Shown: positions 1-10,554, numbered from the stretch's first letter. The stretch is DNA of 64,000 nucleotides from Roseovarius azorensis (GCF_900109455.1 NZ_FOAG01000008.1:1-64000), one strand, 5' to 3'. Numbers and translations: made by a program. Notes: generated by a model from the letters alone, not told the origin.

Positions 1-80
1 CGCTCGGCGACATCTGCGAGCTATTCGACCCGCTCGAATGCTGGAACTTCCTTAAAGCTGCAGGATATGCCTCAGATTAA
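1..80 (+). mobile_element. IS630-family transposase, C-terminal end only (5' cut by window)
   Basis: Reading from base 3 gives 25 residues ending LFDPLECWNFLKAAGYASD and a TAA at 78-80. The pattern of acidic residues, 'ECWN', 'F/Y-K-AAGY' and then the end is what I know from the C-termini of IS630/Tc1-type transposases of Rhodobacteraceae. Only the tail is in the window, so the DDE catalytic core, the element's length and whether it is intact cannot be judged. The right inverted end should lie just after base 80, in the gap before the next gene. The call rests on a short match. Confidence 0.6.
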
Positions 81-92
81 ATGCAAACCGCT

Positions 93-440
93 TTAGATCT
101 CGATCTCACCCTCGGGCAACCGCTCTGCCTCCAGTTCCTGCGGGGTCTTGCGGCGGATGATGATATCGCCGTTGGGCAGCACTTCGGGCGGGTGGTAGGC
201 GCTCAGATCGCCGACCTTGTCCATCAGGTCGCGCAGGGCGGGTCCCATCTGCTCGACAAAATCCCGCAGCGCCGGTTCCATCTCTCCGGCGCGGTCGCGC
301 AGCCCCTCGAACAGCAGCCGCGCGCCATCCTCAATCAGCGACCGGCCCTCATCCTCCTCGGATGTATCCTGCGCAGCGGCAGGCTCCGCGCCCAGCACGG
401 CAAGGACGGTGGCAGTCAGGATCAGGTAACGCGGGATCAT
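93..440 (-). CDS. Small secreted hypothetical protein (115 aa)
   Basis: I chose the ATG at 440 because it opens directly onto a Sec-type signal peptide (MIPRYLILTATVLAVLGAEPAAAQ, cleavage probably after AQ). The frame stays open further upstream, but those residues do not look like coding sequence. The mature part is acidic and helical (about residues 30-85, rich in E, D, L and R), followed by a short proline/isoleucine-rich tail ending EIEI. Similar small proteins occur widely in Rhodobacteraceae. Some are labelled AAA+ in databases, but no Walker motif is present here, so I assign no function. It lies 37 bases beyond the EEP nuclease gene on the same strand and may be co-transcribed with it. 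Confidence 0.75.
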   Translation of the reverse strand: MIPRYLILTATVLAVLGAEPAAAQDTSEEDEGRSLIEDGARLLFEGLRDRAGEMEPALRDFVEQMGPALRDLMDKVGDLSAYHPPEVLPNGDIIIRRKTPQELEAERLPEGEIEI

Positions 441-477
441 GAGATCAATATAGCGCTTCCGCGCGACAATTTTAAGA

Positions 478-1503
478 TCACAACTCGATATCAAGCGTCA
501 CCGGGAAATGATCCGACGCTGTCAGCAGCGCCTCGCGCAATTCCGGCGTATTCCAGCAGTCGGGGTCGTCAAACGGATGCCAAATCCGCCAGACCGGCCG
601 CCGCGCCATGAGATCAGGCGAGATCAGGATGTAATCCAGCAGGGCCTGCAGATAGCAGCCCCGATCGCGCAGATAGAACCGCGACGTGCTCTGCATCGCC
701 CCAATCCTCCGGGTCAGCGCCGCCCGCGCATGCGGATCATAGAGCGTGAGCGCCGTCTCCTTGCCCTCGCCCATGAGGATCTCGACCGAGGACCGCCCGA
801 AAAGATCCTCGTATTCGTCCAGCCCTGGACCATCGTTCAGATCACCGAGCAGAATCAGCGCTTCGCCTGCCGCCAGATGCGCCTCGACCCGCTGCCGGAG
901 CCAGACCGCCTGCGCCAGTTGCTTGCGCCGGTTGGCGATGCCGACGCGCATCGCCTCGTCCCGGCTGCCCACCCCGTGCTGTGCCTTGGATTTCAGATGC
1001 GCCCCGATCAGACGCAACATGCGCCCGCCGGCAGTTGTCACCAGAACCTCCAGCGGTGGCTTGGAGAACCGTACCTGATCGGCGCGGTCATCAATATCCA
1101 GATCAATCCGGAACACCCCGTCAAACCGCGGCACCTGCCCGGCGACGGCGGTCACGTCTCCCTGAGGATCATGCGTTGCGCTCATGACGTCCGGATCATA
1201 CATCAGCGCGATTTCCTGTTGCGTGTCATTGGCAAAACCAATGAGCGCGCGCCGCGCCCGCAGCCCCATCACGGCGGCGAATCTTTCCAGCGCCGCCACC
1301 GTCTCTCGCCGCCCGTTATGATCCGGCGCCTCGATCACCATCACCGCATCGGCGTCAAGCGCCGTGAACACGATCCCGAGCGCCGCCAGCTGATCCGAGC
1401 GCGTCACATTGTAACGCGCCGACCATTCCCCATCGTCAAGCAACCGCCCCGCATCGTCAAAAAGCGCGTTGAACCATTCAACATTATAGGTGGCGATCCG
1501 CAT
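478..1503 (-). CDS. Endonuclease/exonuclease/phosphatase (EEP) family protein
   Basis: This 341-residue protein starts MRIATYNVEWFNALF, the EEP opening strand with the metal-binding Asn. It continues with VMVIEAPDH (metal-binding Glu region), GAHLKSK (catalytic His region), LLGDLNDG (the GDxN motif) and ends with ASDHFPVTLDIEL (the terminal SDH motif). All signature blocks are therefore present and a metal-dependent phosphodiesterase or nuclease fold is very likely. The substrate (DNA, RNA, phospholipid or inositol phosphate) cannot be told. No signal peptide is visible, so it is probably cytoplasmic. It overlaps the end of the upstream DnaJ-domain gene by 20 bases, which suggests translational coupling in one minus-strand operon running down from the mutase gene. 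Confidence 0.85.
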   Translation of the reverse strand: MRIATYNVEWFNALFDDAGRLLDDGEWSARYNVTRSDQLAALGIVFTALDADAVMVIEAPDHNGRRETVAALERFAAVMGLRARRALIGFANDTQQEIALMYDPDVMSATHDPQGDVTAVAGQVPRFDGVFRIDLDIDDRADQVRFSKPPLEVLVTTAGGRMLRLIGAHLKSKAQHGVGSRDEAMRVGIANRRKQLAQAVWLRQRVEAHLAAGEALILLGDLNDGPGLDEYEDLFGRSSVEILMGEGKETALTLYDPHARAALTRRIGAMQSTSRFYLRDRGCYLQALLDYILISPDLMARRPVWRIWHPFDDPDCWNTPELREALLTASDHFPVTLDIEL

Positions 1504-2182
1504 GGGCGTTAGCCTCGCTGATCTCTTCCCAGGCGCGGTTGATATCCTTGAGCCGTTTCTCGGCCAGCTTCACCGCCTCTTCCGGCACACCACGCGCCTG
1601 CATCCTGTCCGGATGGCACTCGCGCACCATCTGCCGCCAGACCTTGCGGATCTCAGCCAGAGACATATCCGCCGTCACCCCCAGAACCGACCAGGGATCG
1701 GGCACCGCACCCTCCACGAACCGCGCCCTGAGCGCGCGGAAATCCGCATCGCGTATGCCGAATATCTCCGCCACCCGCGCCAGAAACGCATCCTCGTTCG
1801 GATGATAGATCCCGTCGGCGACCGCTATATGGAACAAACCCTCGATCAGATCGCACAGCGTGCCCGGCTGCTCTGCGAACATCCGCGCGATCCGCGTTGC
1901 ATATTCCTCGAATCCGGCTATATCCTGCCGTGCCAGGTTGAACACCCTCGCAGCCCCCCGCTCATCCTCGGGCGCGATCTGAAACACCTCGCGAAACGCC
2001 GTCACCTCGTCGCGCGTGACCAGCCCATCGGCCTTGGCCATCTTGGCCGACAGCGCGATGACCGCGATGGTAAAGGCCACGCTGCGCTCGGGCGGGCTGC
2101 GCAGGCGGTCAAAAACGGCGCTCAGCCCTTCGCCACTGGCAAGCGCCTGAATTGCCTCGGATATGCGGGTCCAGATCGACAT
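1484..2182 (-). CDS. TerB/DnaJ-domain co-chaperone (DjlA-like, no membrane anchor)
   Basis: The protein is 232 residues from the ATG at 2182. A GTG nine bases upstream is possible but worse placed relative to AGGG. Residues about 30-140 form a TerB-like helical domain (VAFTIAVIALSAKMAKADGLV, then a second copy-like stretch FHIAVADGIYHPNEDAFL). Residues about 160-232 are a J domain with the diagnostic HPD in RECHPDRMQARG. TerB plus a C-terminal J domain is the layout of DjlA, but the N-terminal membrane segment of E. coli DjlA is missing. It should stimulate DnaK ATPase; the client is unknown. It overlaps the EEP gene by 20 bases. Confidence 0.88.
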   Translation of the reverse strand: MSIWTRISEAIQALASGEGLSAVFDRLRSPPERSVAFTIAVIALSAKMAKADGLVTRDEVTAFREVFQIAPEDERGAARVFNLARQDIAGFEEYATRIARMFAEQPGTLCDLIEGLFHIAVADGIYHPNEDAFLARVAEIFGIRDADFRALRARFVEGAVPDPWSVLGVTADMSLAEIRKVWRQMVRECHPDRMQARGVPEEAVKLAEKRLKDINRAWEEISEANAHADRHL

Positions 2183-2227
2183 GGGCGACACCCTAGCCGC
2201 ATTCGCAGGCGCTGTCAGCGCAAACCG

Positions 2228-2707
2228 CTAGAGACGTTTCTGCAGAAGCACCAGATCCATCCAGCGCCCGAATTTTCGCCCCACCTCGGGCATCCGCGCC
2301 ACTTCCTGAAATCCGATCGCCTTGTGAAATGCAATCGCCCCCGGATTCTCGCCGCTGACCCCGGCCACCAGCACATGCAGCCCCGCGTCGCGGGCAATAT
2401 CCTCCAGTCGCGCCATCAGTGCCCGGCCGACACCACGACCACGTGCCGCCGCGTCCAGAATGACCGTATGCTCGGCAGTCCGCGCATAGCCGGGCCCCGA
2501 GCGGAACGCGCCGTAACTGGCAAACCCCAGCACCACATCCTCCGTCTCCGCGACCAGAAAGGCCGGGCCGCGCGCCGCGATATCCGCCGCCAGACCATCG
2601 GGCGTCTTTTCCAGCGTGGTGAAGGTCACCGATGTCTCACGAACAAGCGGGTTCCAGATTGCCAGGATCGCCGGGATGTCGCCGGGCGTGGCGGGCCTGA
2701 TGATCAT
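2228..2707 (-). CDS. GNAT-family N-acetyltransferase (phosphinothricin acetyltransferase type)
   Basis: The 159-residue protein starts MIIRPATPGDIPAILAIWNP and carries the acetyl-CoA pyrophosphate loop in LDAARGRGVGRALMARLE (R/Q-x-x-G-x-G/A). The closing part GAIAFHKAIGFQEVARMPEVGRKFGRWMDL is typical of the phosphinothricin/methionine-sulfone acetyltransferase branch (usual length 160-180). Family members often acetylate toxic amino acid analogues, but the true substrate is not predictable. The start codon overlaps the stop of the upstream VOC gene by four bases, so the two are translationally coupled. Confidence 0.88.
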   Translation of the reverse strand: MIIRPATPGDIPAILAIWNPLVRETSVTFTTLEKTPDGLAADIAARGPAFLVAETEDVVLGFASYGAFRSGPGYARTAEHTVILDAAARGRGVGRALMARLEDIARDAGLHVLVAGVSGENPGAIAFHKAIGFQEVARMPEVGRKFGRWMDLVLLQKRL

Positions 2708-3312
2708 TCCAGCACCTTCATGCCACCCGGTGTGGCAAACTCGGCCCTGAGCGACGACGCCCCCGGCTCGAACACCACCCGCGCATCCCGCAACACCGGG
2801 TCAAGCACAGCACGCAGCGCCGCCGCCTCGGGGTGACACACCACCAACCGCTCAAGCCGCGCCCCCGACGCCTCCAGCCGCGCGGCCGGATGCGCCGCCC
2901 CCTGCCATTCGATCAGCGCCGGAAAGCGGTTGTCCCAGGGCAGGATACCATCCTCTGGCACCGCCATGCGCCAACGCAGATCGCCGCGCGCCAGAGCCAC
3001 CGGCGCGCCCGCGCGCGGATACTGCGCCACCGCCGCGTCCAGATCGTCGACTGCGCAGATCCAGGTTTGCAGTCGCGGCGGGCCGGAAAACCGGTCCAGA
3101 TCGAACCAGCGCGGATATCCCGGCGCCGGGGCCTCGGGATTGGTCGAGATCACCTCCAGATACAGACCCTCCTCCAGCCCGAGCAACAGGTTGTGCGTGC
3201 CGAAATGGATATGCCTTCCCCCCGGCTGGAGGGGCAGCCCAAGCCGGTCCTCGACCCAGGTCCGCCCCGCCTCAAGGGTCTCTGCCGCCACTGCCAGATG
3301 ATCAAGCCGCAT
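2704..3312 (-). CDS. VOC-superfamily (glyoxalase-like) protein
   Basis: The start at 3312 gives MRLDHLAVAAETLEAGRTWV, the usual first beta-strand of a glyoxalase-like domain, with AAGGG-like spacing upstream. A GTG at 3327 would add five residues. The 202-residue protein has the VOC beta-alpha-beta-beta-beta repeats: HIHFGTHNLLLGLEEGLYLEVI in the first half, and a weaker second half starting near LERLVVCHPEA. This is the length and layout of the Glyoxalase_3/'VOC family' proteins common in alphaproteobacteria. It lies downstream of methylmalonyl-CoA mutase, but its sequence does not look like the short (about 135 aa) methylmalonyl-CoA epimerase, so I do not call it that. Confidence 0.82.
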   Translation of the reverse strand: MRLDHLAVAAETLEAGRTWVEDRLGLPLQPGGRHIHFGTHNLLLGLEEGLYLEVISTNPEAPAPGYPRWFDLDRFSGPPRLQTWICAVDDLDAAVAQYPRAGAPVALARGDLRWRMAVPEDGILPWDNRFPALIEWQGAAHPAARLEASGARLERLVVCHPEAAALRAVLDPVLRDARVVFEPGASSLRAEFATPGGMKVLE

Positions 3313-3327
3313 CGCCCGCCCTTTCAC

Positions 3328-3370
3328 TTTGCCGCAAATGCTCCGGCGGTGGGGGCAGTACCCCCCACCC
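3328..3370 (-). repeat. Recurrent intergenic hairpin element, copy A (after methylmalonyl-CoA mutase)
   Basis: On the minus strand this is a stem of GGTGGGGG pairing across a 5-6 base loop with CCCCCACC, followed by CCGCCGGAGCATTTGCGGCAA. A closely similar element lies in the same orientation just downstream of pccB (12747-12786). Hairpins with a following C/G-GGAGTATTT-like tail are frequent behind genes in Roseobacter genomes. It is probably a weak terminator or mRNA 3'-end stabiliser between mcm and the VOC gene. Function is inferred from structure only. Confidence 0.55.
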
Positions 3371-3375
3371 CTCGT

Positions 3376-5505
3376 TCAGCCCCGCGCCTCGCGGATCAGC
3401 CGCAGAATATCCCTGGCCGCCTCGGGAATATTCGTCCCCGGACCAAAGATCGCCTTGACCCCCGCCTTCTGCAGGAATTCGTAATCCTGCTGCGGAATGA
3501 CCCCGCCGCAGATCACGATGATATCGCCCGCGTCGCGCGCGCGCAGCGCCTCGATCAGTTTCGGCGCCAGCGTCTTGTGCCCCGCCGCCTGAGAACTGAT
3601 CCCCACCACATGCACGTCATTGTCGATGGCATCCTGCGCTGCCTCTTCCGGCGTCTGAAAGAGCGGCCCGACATCCACGTCAAACCCGATATCGGCGAAT
3701 GCCGTGGCGATCACCTTGGCGCCCCGGTCATGCCCGTCCTGCCCCATCTTGACCACCAGCATCCGCGGCCTGCGCCCCTCTGCCTCGGCAAAGTCCTCCA
3801 CCGCCTTCTGGATCGCGGCAAATCCCGCGTCGCCCTCATAGGCCGCGCCATACACCCCGGCCAGTGTCTTGACCTCGGCGCGGTGCCGTCCGAATTCCTT
3901 TTCCAGTGCCATGCTGATCTCTCCCACCGTGGCGCGCGCGCGGGCGGCCTCGACCGCCGCCTCGAGCAGATTACCCCCCTCGCGCGCACGGCGCGTCAAT
4001 TCGTTCAGGCTGGCCTGACAGGCCTCCGCGTCCCGCTCTGCCCGGATCCGTTCCAGCCGCGCGATCTGCGCAGAGCGCACCTTGACGTTATCGACATCCA
4101 GAATGTCGATCGGATCCTCGCGGTCCTTGCGATACCGGTTGACGCCGACGATCACCTCGTCCCCCCGGTCGATCATCGCCTGCCGGGTCGCCGCCGTCTC
4201 CTCGATCCTGAGCTTGGGCATGCCACTCTCGACCGCACGGGTCATGCCGCCCATCGCCTCGACCTCCTCGATCAGCGCCCAGGCCTTCTCGGCCAGATCA
4301 TGCGTCAGCTTCTCGACGTAATAGGATCCCGCCAGCGGATCGACCACTTTCGTTACCCCGGTTTCCTCCTGCAGGATCAACTGCGTGTTGCGCGCGATCC
4401 GCGCACTGAAATCCGTGGGCAGCGCAATCGCCTCATCGAGCGCATTTGTGTGCAACGACTGCGTGCCGCCCAGAACCGCGCTCATCGCCTCATAGGCGGT
4501 GCGGATCACGTTGTTATAGGGATCCTGCTCCTGAAGGCTGACGCCCGATGTCTGGCAATGGGTGCGCAGCATCTTGGATTTTTCGCTCTTGGCCCCGAAT
4601 TCGGTCATGATCCGGTGCCACAATAGCCGCGCCGCCCGCAGCTTGGCCGCCTCCATGAAAAAATTCATCCCGATGGCGAAAAAGAACGACAGCCGCGGCG
4701 CAAAGCTGTCCACATCCATCCCCGCCTCGATCGCCGCGCGCACATATTCGCGCCCATCGGCCAACGTATAGGCCAGTTCCTGCACCAGATTCGCGCCCGC
4801 CTCCTGCATGTGATAACCGGAAATCGAGATCGAGTTGAATTTCGGCATATGCCGGGCGGTATAGGCGATGATGTCGCTGACGATCCGCATCGAGGGCTTG
4901 GGCGGATAGATATAGGTGTTGCGCACCATGAATTCCTTGAGGATATCATTCTGGATAGTGCCCGACAGCAGGCTCTTGTCATGGCCTTGCTCTTCGCCCG
5001 CGACAATGAAACTGGCCAGCACGGGGATCACCGCGCCGTTCATGGTCATGCTGACACTGACCTGATCCAGCGGAATGCCGTCAAACAGGATCTTCATGTC
5101 CTCGACACTGTCAATCGCCACGCCGGCCTTGCCCACATCACCCTCGACGCGCGGGTGATCGCTGTCATAACCGCGATGGGTGGCCAGATCAAAGGCCACG
5201 GAAACCCCCTGCTGCCCCGCCGCCAGATTGCGCCGGTAAAAGGCGTTCGAGTCCTCGGCCGTCGAGAACCCGGCATATTGCCGGATCGTCCAGGGACGAC
5301 CGGCATACATCGTAGCCTTGACCCCGCGCGTGAACGGCGCCGCGCCGGGCAGCGTGCCCATATGCGGCAGGTCCGCCACATCCTCCTGGGTATAGAGTGG
5401 CTCGACAGCGATCCCCTCCAGTGTCCTCCAGGTCAGCTCCTCAAGCGGACGCCCCCGCAGTTCGGCCTTCGCCAGCCTACGCCAATCGTCTTTCTTCATC
5501 GCCAT
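3376..5505 (-). CDS. scpA: Methylmalonyl-CoA mutase (adenosylcobalamin-dependent), single-chain catalytic subunit
   Basis: This enzyme isomerises (R)-methylmalonyl-CoA to succinyl-CoA, the last step of propionyl-CoA breakdown. From the ATG at 5505 ([18 protein letters not shown]) it is 709 residues, the normal catalytic-chain length. The frame runs on upstream but the extra sequence is not mutase-like. Residues about 60-550 are the substrate-binding TIM barrel ([49 protein letters not shown]). The C-terminal 125 residues are the B12-binding domain with DGHDRG (base-off His592), the S-S-Q-A-A-G-H segment and the CGG motif. It belongs to the same locus as pccA and pccB and depends on cobalamin, for which cobQ lies at 57988. 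Confidence 0.97.
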   Translation of the reverse strand: MAMKKDDWRRLAKAELRGRPLEELTWRTLEGIAVEPLYTQEDVADLPHMGTLPGAAPFTRGVKATMYAGRPWTIRQYAGFSTAEDSNAFYRRNLAAGQQGVSVAFDLATHRGYDSDHPRVEGDVGKAGVAIDSVEDMKILFDGIPLDQVSVSMTMNGAVIPVLASFIVAGEEQGHDKSLLSGTIQNDILKEFMVRNTYIYPPKPSMRIVSDIIAYTARHMPKFNSISISGYHMQEAGANLVQELAYTLADGREYVRAAIEAGMDVDSFAPRLSFFFAIGMNFFMEAAKLRAARLLWHRIMTEFGAKSEKSKMLRTHCQTSGVSLQEQDPYNNVIRTAYEAMSAVLGGTQSLHTNALDEAIALPTDFSARIARNTQLILQEETGVTKVVDPLAGSYYVEKLTHDLAEKAWALIEEVEAMGGMTRAVESGMPKLRIEETAATRQAMIDRGDEVIVGVNRYRKDREDPIDILDVDNVKVRSAQIARLERIRAERDAEACQASLNELTRRAREGGNLLEAAVEAARARATVGEISMALEKEFGRHRAEVKTLAGVYGAAYEGDAGFAAIQKAVEDFAEAEGRRPRMLVVKMGQDGHDRGAKVIATAFADIGFDVDVGPLFQTPEEAAQDAIDNDVHVVGISSQAAGHKTLAPKLIEALRARDAGDIIVICGGVIPQQDYEFLQKAGVKAIFGPGTNIPEAARDILRLIREARG

Positions 5506-5791
5506 CGTGTTGTCCTCTTGACGTATGACCGAGGGGCGGATGTTTCCCCGCCTCACCCGGTCCGGTTTCCTCACATAATCGCGCCAGACCATCCGCCCCG
5601 GCGCCCAGCCAGCGCAAATCGTCGGCATAGACCGCTTGCAGGGCCCGTCTCTGGCCCCGGTCGAACGGCTGCCAGCGCCCCTCGCCCTCGGGCAGGCACG
5701 ATACAACGCCGCCTCACGCCGCCACGGCGCGACGCAAGACGATCAGACCGGGCCCCCGGTTCAGCCAGTCGCGCACAGGCAAGATCGGCGG
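5477..5791 (-). pseudogene. Possible decayed ORF upstream of the mutase (sulfotransferase-like tail)
   Basis: One minus-strand frame reads [18 protein letters not shown], meets an in-frame TGA at 5714-5716, then continues with [15 protein letters not shown], residues '[15 protein letters not shown]', and overlaps the first codons of the mutase. The second part has the amphipathic, GC3-biased look of real protein and resembles the C-terminal helix of sulfotransferase-family proteins. There is no convincing start codon and no PAPS-binding P-loop-like N-terminus in the 270 bases upstream. I read it as the eroded end of a former gene. A sequencing error at the TGA, or chance, is also possible. 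Confidence 0.3.
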
Positions 5792-5844
5792 TCACACCTC
5801 GCCAGTACGGCCGTGTTGCTGCGCATGTAACGTTGAAAACTGGT

Positions 5845-6006
5845 CTAGGCGGTGCGGTGCGTCCGCAGATGCTGGATGATCTCCATGTCGGGTCGTGCTT
5901 TTGCCTGACCGCCACGCGATTCAGGCGGGATGAACTCATCCTGCCCAGTCTGCCAACAATTCCTGAGCATTGGATCAGCCCGACAATTTTGCGCGACGTC
6001 ATGCAT
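5845..6006 (-). CDS. Possible small ORF (53 aa), unknown
   Basis: An ATG at 6006 opens a 53-codon frame (MHDVAQNCRADPMLRNCWQT at the start, QHLRTHRTA at the end) whose last 30 codons have the GC-rich third positions of true genes here. The start has only a weak GAAGAG-like upstream motif. Both the start and the upstream region are shared with the promoter of the divergent DUF4174 gene. No family is recognised. It could be real or part of the decayed region before the mutase. Confidence 0.2.
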   Translation of the reverse strand: MHDVAQNCRADPMLRNCWQTGQDEFIPPESRGGQAKARPDMEIIQHLRTHRTA

Positions 6007-6060
6007 TCGCTCTTCGCAATCTCAGCCCCTCCGCCTATATCTAGAGCGGCAGGAGGGTCC

Positions 6061-6507
6061 ATGAAGCACATCATATCGTTTGTTTTCGCCTTGTTCACTG
6101 TGTCTTCCGCGCTCGCGCAGGAGACCGACACAGACCCTGCAAGCGGTATAATTCTCGACGCCCGGGATGTCAGCCTGGACGAATTCTCCTGGGTCAAGCG
6201 ACCCCTCGTGATCTTTGCCGACACCCCCGCCGATCCCCGATTCATCGAGCAGATGGGGTATCTCACCGACCGGCTCGATGTGCTGGACAGTCTTGACGTG
6301 GTGGTAATCACCGACACCGACCCCGCGGCGCAGAGCGAACTGCGACGCACGCTGCGACCACGCGGTTTCGGGCTGGTGCTGATCGGCAAGGACGGAGTGA
6401 TATACCTGCGCAAGCCCGCACCCTGGAAGGTGCGCGAGATCACCCGCACCATCGACAAGTTGCCCGTACGCCAGCAGGAACTGCGCGAACGCCCCGGAGG
6501 AAGCTGA
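6061..6507 (+). CDS. DUF4174-domain secreted protein
   Basis: The ATG at 6061 follows AGGAGGGTCC, a near-perfect ribosome binding site, and begins with a Sec signal peptide (MKHIISFVFALFTVSSALAQ). The mature protein (148 residues in total) has FSWVKRPLVIFADTPADPRF, then SLDVVVITDTDP and RGFGLVLIGKDGVIYLRKP, a thioredoxin-like fold pattern characteristic of DUF4174. No CxxC is present, so it is unlikely to be a redox enzyme of the usual kind. Presumed periplasmic; function unknown. It faces the lipoprotein gene at 6521, with only 13 bases between the stops. Confidence 0.85.
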   Translation: MKHIISFVFALFTVSSALAQETDTDPASGIILDARDVSLDEFSWVKRPLVIFADTPADPRFIEQMGYLTDRLDVLDSLDVVVITDTDPAAQSELRRTLRPRGFGLVLIGKDGVIYLRKPAPWKVREITRTIDKLPVRQQELRERPGGS

Positions 6508-6520
6508 CCCAGCTCCACCA

Positions 6521-7036
6521 TCATCCGGCCCCCATTGCCACGATCAGAAGTCCCGATTTCGGATCCATCAGCATGAGCGCATCATTCGCGCCATCCCAGC
6601 CCAGATAGGCACCCGGCGCCATCAGGGCGTGTCGAAACGCACTCGCGGTGGCGTCCCCCATGCAGGCCCGCGCCTCCAGCCCGGCACGGCGCATCGCCAT
6701 GCCGGTGGGCCGGTCGAAATTGGCCATCGCCACAATCGCGGCATCCGGCACCTGCCCCCGTGCCCCCCACGCTGCCCGACCCCGCTCTGCCAGCGCGCGC
6801 GCCATCTCCGGGGCAGAGGCGACCAACGGCATTGCCGCCCTGACCCGCCCATCCACCACCCGGTACAGCCCCGCCGCACAATCGCTGCGGGCGACGAATT
6901 CCACCGTCTCACCCAGCGCGAACCACACCTCCAGCCGCGCCCGCTGCGCCGCCTCCGCATCCCGCGCGCAGGCAGCGAGTGTCAGCAGCGCCAGCAAGAG
7001 GCCAGATGCGCGCGTATGGGGAATGGCGTGGATCAT
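6521..7036 (-). CDS. Putative lipoprotein, conserved hypothetical, linked to pccA
   Basis: The 171-residue protein opens with a short positive region and GLLLALLTLAAC, a lipobox with the lipidated cysteine at residue 23. The mature part has a beta-rich segment (RLEVWFALGETVEFVARSDC, then AAGLYRVVDGRVR) and a second cysteine-containing segment (EARACMGDATASAF). No known domain is recognised. It starts four bases after the pccA stop and is almost certainly co-transcribed with it, as seen in related Roseobacter genomes. The location should be the inner leaflet of the outer membrane or the periplasmic face of the inner membrane. Confidence 0.8.
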   Translation of the reverse strand: MIHAIPHTRASGLLLALLTLAACARDAEAAQRARLEVWFALGETVEFVARSDCAAGLYRVVDGRVRAAMPLVASAPEMARALAERGRAAWGARGQVPDAAIVAMANFDRPTGMAMRRAGLEARACMGDATASAFRHALMAPGAYLGWDGANDALMLMDPKSGLLIVAMGAG

Positions 7037-7040
7037 CCCC

Positions 7041-9041
<2,001 letters not shown>

Positions 9042-9105
9042 CTCACGTCCCTTCTCTTGACATCTGCGGCGCGCATTCAGAGCGCAGCAACACTTCACAG
9101 TTTTG

Positions 9106-9130
9106 TAACGAATTTATAACAAAATCGTTA
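9106..9130. promoter_or_regulatory. Inverted repeat in the pccA / porin divergent promoter
   Basis: TAACGA (9106-9111) and TCGTTA (9125-9130) form a perfect 6-bp inverted repeat around a 13-base AT-rich spacer. This is the most AT-rich stretch of the 244-base gap between the pccA start (9041) and the porin start (9286). Arm spacing of about two helical turns suits a dimeric regulator, but no regulator can be named. The TTTGCAAA-like box seen at pccB is not found here. Confidence 0.35.
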
Positions 9131-9285
9131 TTATTGTCTGAATTCAATTGCTTACACGGCCATGTGAAGCACGCGAACGTGAGGTTCATGTGTCTCGCGA
9201 AGCTGCCACTGTGGCCGGGCCATGGCGCGTCAAAAGGCCGCGCCCTGTACGCATATGCAGAATACAAGCGGGAGGGAATCCACTC

Positions 9286-10554
9286 ATGAGACCAACATTC
9301 ACAGCCCTTGTCGGCGCGACGGCCCTGATCACCGGCGCGCTGTCGACCCCGGCGCTGGCGCAATCCACCGAAGAACTCAAGGCGCAGGTGCGCGAACTGA
9401 CCGAGCGCGTGAACCAGATCGAAAACCGGGGGCATGTGAACCTGCCCGCGGGCACGACACTCACCTTCGGCGGTTATGCCAAGCTCGACATGATCTATGA
9501 TTTCGATCAGGGACAGGGCGATACCGCCCTTGTCTCGGGGCTGGTTCCCGGCGCCCCGAGCGACGGCGGCTTCCGCGCCCATGTGCGTCAGAGCCGGCTG
9601 AATTTCCGCACCGATACGCAGACCGAAAAGGGGCCGCTGACCACCTTTGTCGAGATCGACTTCTTCGGCACCCGTGGCAACGAGGTGCTGTCGAACTCGC
9701 ACCAGCCGCGGCTGCGCCATGCCTATGGCCAGTGGAACGGCTGGACGGCGGGTCAGACATGGTCCACGTTCATGCCGATCGAGCTGCATCCCAACACGGT
9801 GGATTTCCAGGGTCCCACGGGTGCCACCTTCATCCGTCAGGCGCTGCTGCGCTATACCTTCCCGGCGGGCGAAAACTTCAAGATCGCGCTCGCGCTTGAA
9901 AACTCCGAGTTCTCGGGGCGTGGACTTGTACCCGATCCTGATAACGTAGGTAATTTCATAGTCCAAGGAGTCGGCCAGTCCACTGGCAGCGCGTTCGCCG
10001 GCGTCAACGCTGGTTTCGACACCCTGCCGGATTTCGTGGCCTCCGGCACATGGAGCCATAACGGCAGCACGGTCAAGGGCTCGGTCGTCCTGCGCGAGCT
10101 TGAGGCCCCCACCGCTCTCGGCGGCGACAGCGACACCGGCTGGGGTATCAACCTCGGTGCAGGCACACCCCTGTGGGAGGGCGGCCGCGTTGCCGGCTCG
10201 TTCGTCTATGGTGACGGGATTGGCCGTTACATAATCGACGGTGTCGGACAGGACGCCTTCATCGACGCCACCGGCAGACTCAACACCATCGAGGCCTACG
10301 GCGGCAACGCGCAGATCACCCACAAGTTCTCTGACAAGGTGAGCGTCGGCCTGACCTATGGTTACTACGAGGTTCAGGACACGTTCGCTCTGACCGACAC
10401 CAAGCAATTGCAGACCGTCCATGCCTCGCTGTTCTGGTCGCCGGTCAAACGCATGACCGTCGGGGCCGAGATCAACTGGGGCGAGCGCGAACTGGCCAGC
10501 GGCGCGACTGCCGACGCCACGCGGCTGCAAACCTCGGTTCAGTTCAACTTCTGA
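9286..10554 (+). CDS. DcaP-family trimeric outer-membrane porin
   Basis: The ATG at 9286 follows GGGAGGG and starts a signal peptide (MRPTFTALVGATALITGALS, cleavage after ALAQ). Residues 25-45 form a heptad-like coiled coil (ELKAQVRELTERVNQIENRG), the N-terminal trimerisation helix typical of DcaP-like porins. The rest is amphipathic beta-strand (FGGYAKLDMIYDF; SRLNFRTDTQTEKGPLTTF; YGQWNGWTAGQTWSTFMP) ending in an aromatic residue (SVQFNF), the beta-barrel export signal. It is 422 residues, usual for the family. DcaP porins of other bacteria pass dicarboxylates. Placement between pccA and pccB hints at uptake of propionate-yielding acids, but this is inference. Confidence 0.9.
   Translation: MRPTFTALVGATALITGALSTPALAQSTEELKAQVRELTERVNQIENRGHVNLPAGTTLTFGGYAKLDMIYDFDQGQGDTALVSGLVPGAPSDGGFRAHVRQSRLNFRTDTQTEKGPLTTFVEIDFFGTRGNEVLSNSHQPRLRHAYGQWNGWTAGQTWSTFMPIELHPNTVDFQGPTGATFIRQALLRYTFPAGENFKIALALENSEFSGRGLVPDPDNVGNFIVQGVGQSTGSAFAGVNAGFDTLPDFVASGTWSHNGSTVKGSVVLRELEAPTALGGDSDTGWGINLGAGTPLWEGGRVAGSFVYGDGIGRYIIDGVGQDAFIDATGRLNTIEAYGGNAQITHKFSDKVSVGLTYGYYEVQDTFALTDTKQLQTVHASLFWSPVKRMTVGAEINWGERELASGATADATRLQTSVQFNF

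Noticed and set aside
2704..3312. VOC gene as methylmalonyl-CoA epimerase
   Set aside because: Position after the mutase is suggestive, but the length (202 aa) and sequence fit the larger glyoxalase-like group, not the short epimerase.
2833..4626. Long plus-strand open frame (597 codons) opposite the mutase and VOC genes
   Set aside because: It is the complement of confident genes. The sequence is rich in Arg, His, Pro and Gln with no family-like motif, a normal by-product of high GC third positions.
9042..9285. TTTGCAAA-type box before pccA like that at pccB
   Set aside because: No such motif is visible. Only an unrelated TAACGA/TCGTTA inverted repeat is present.
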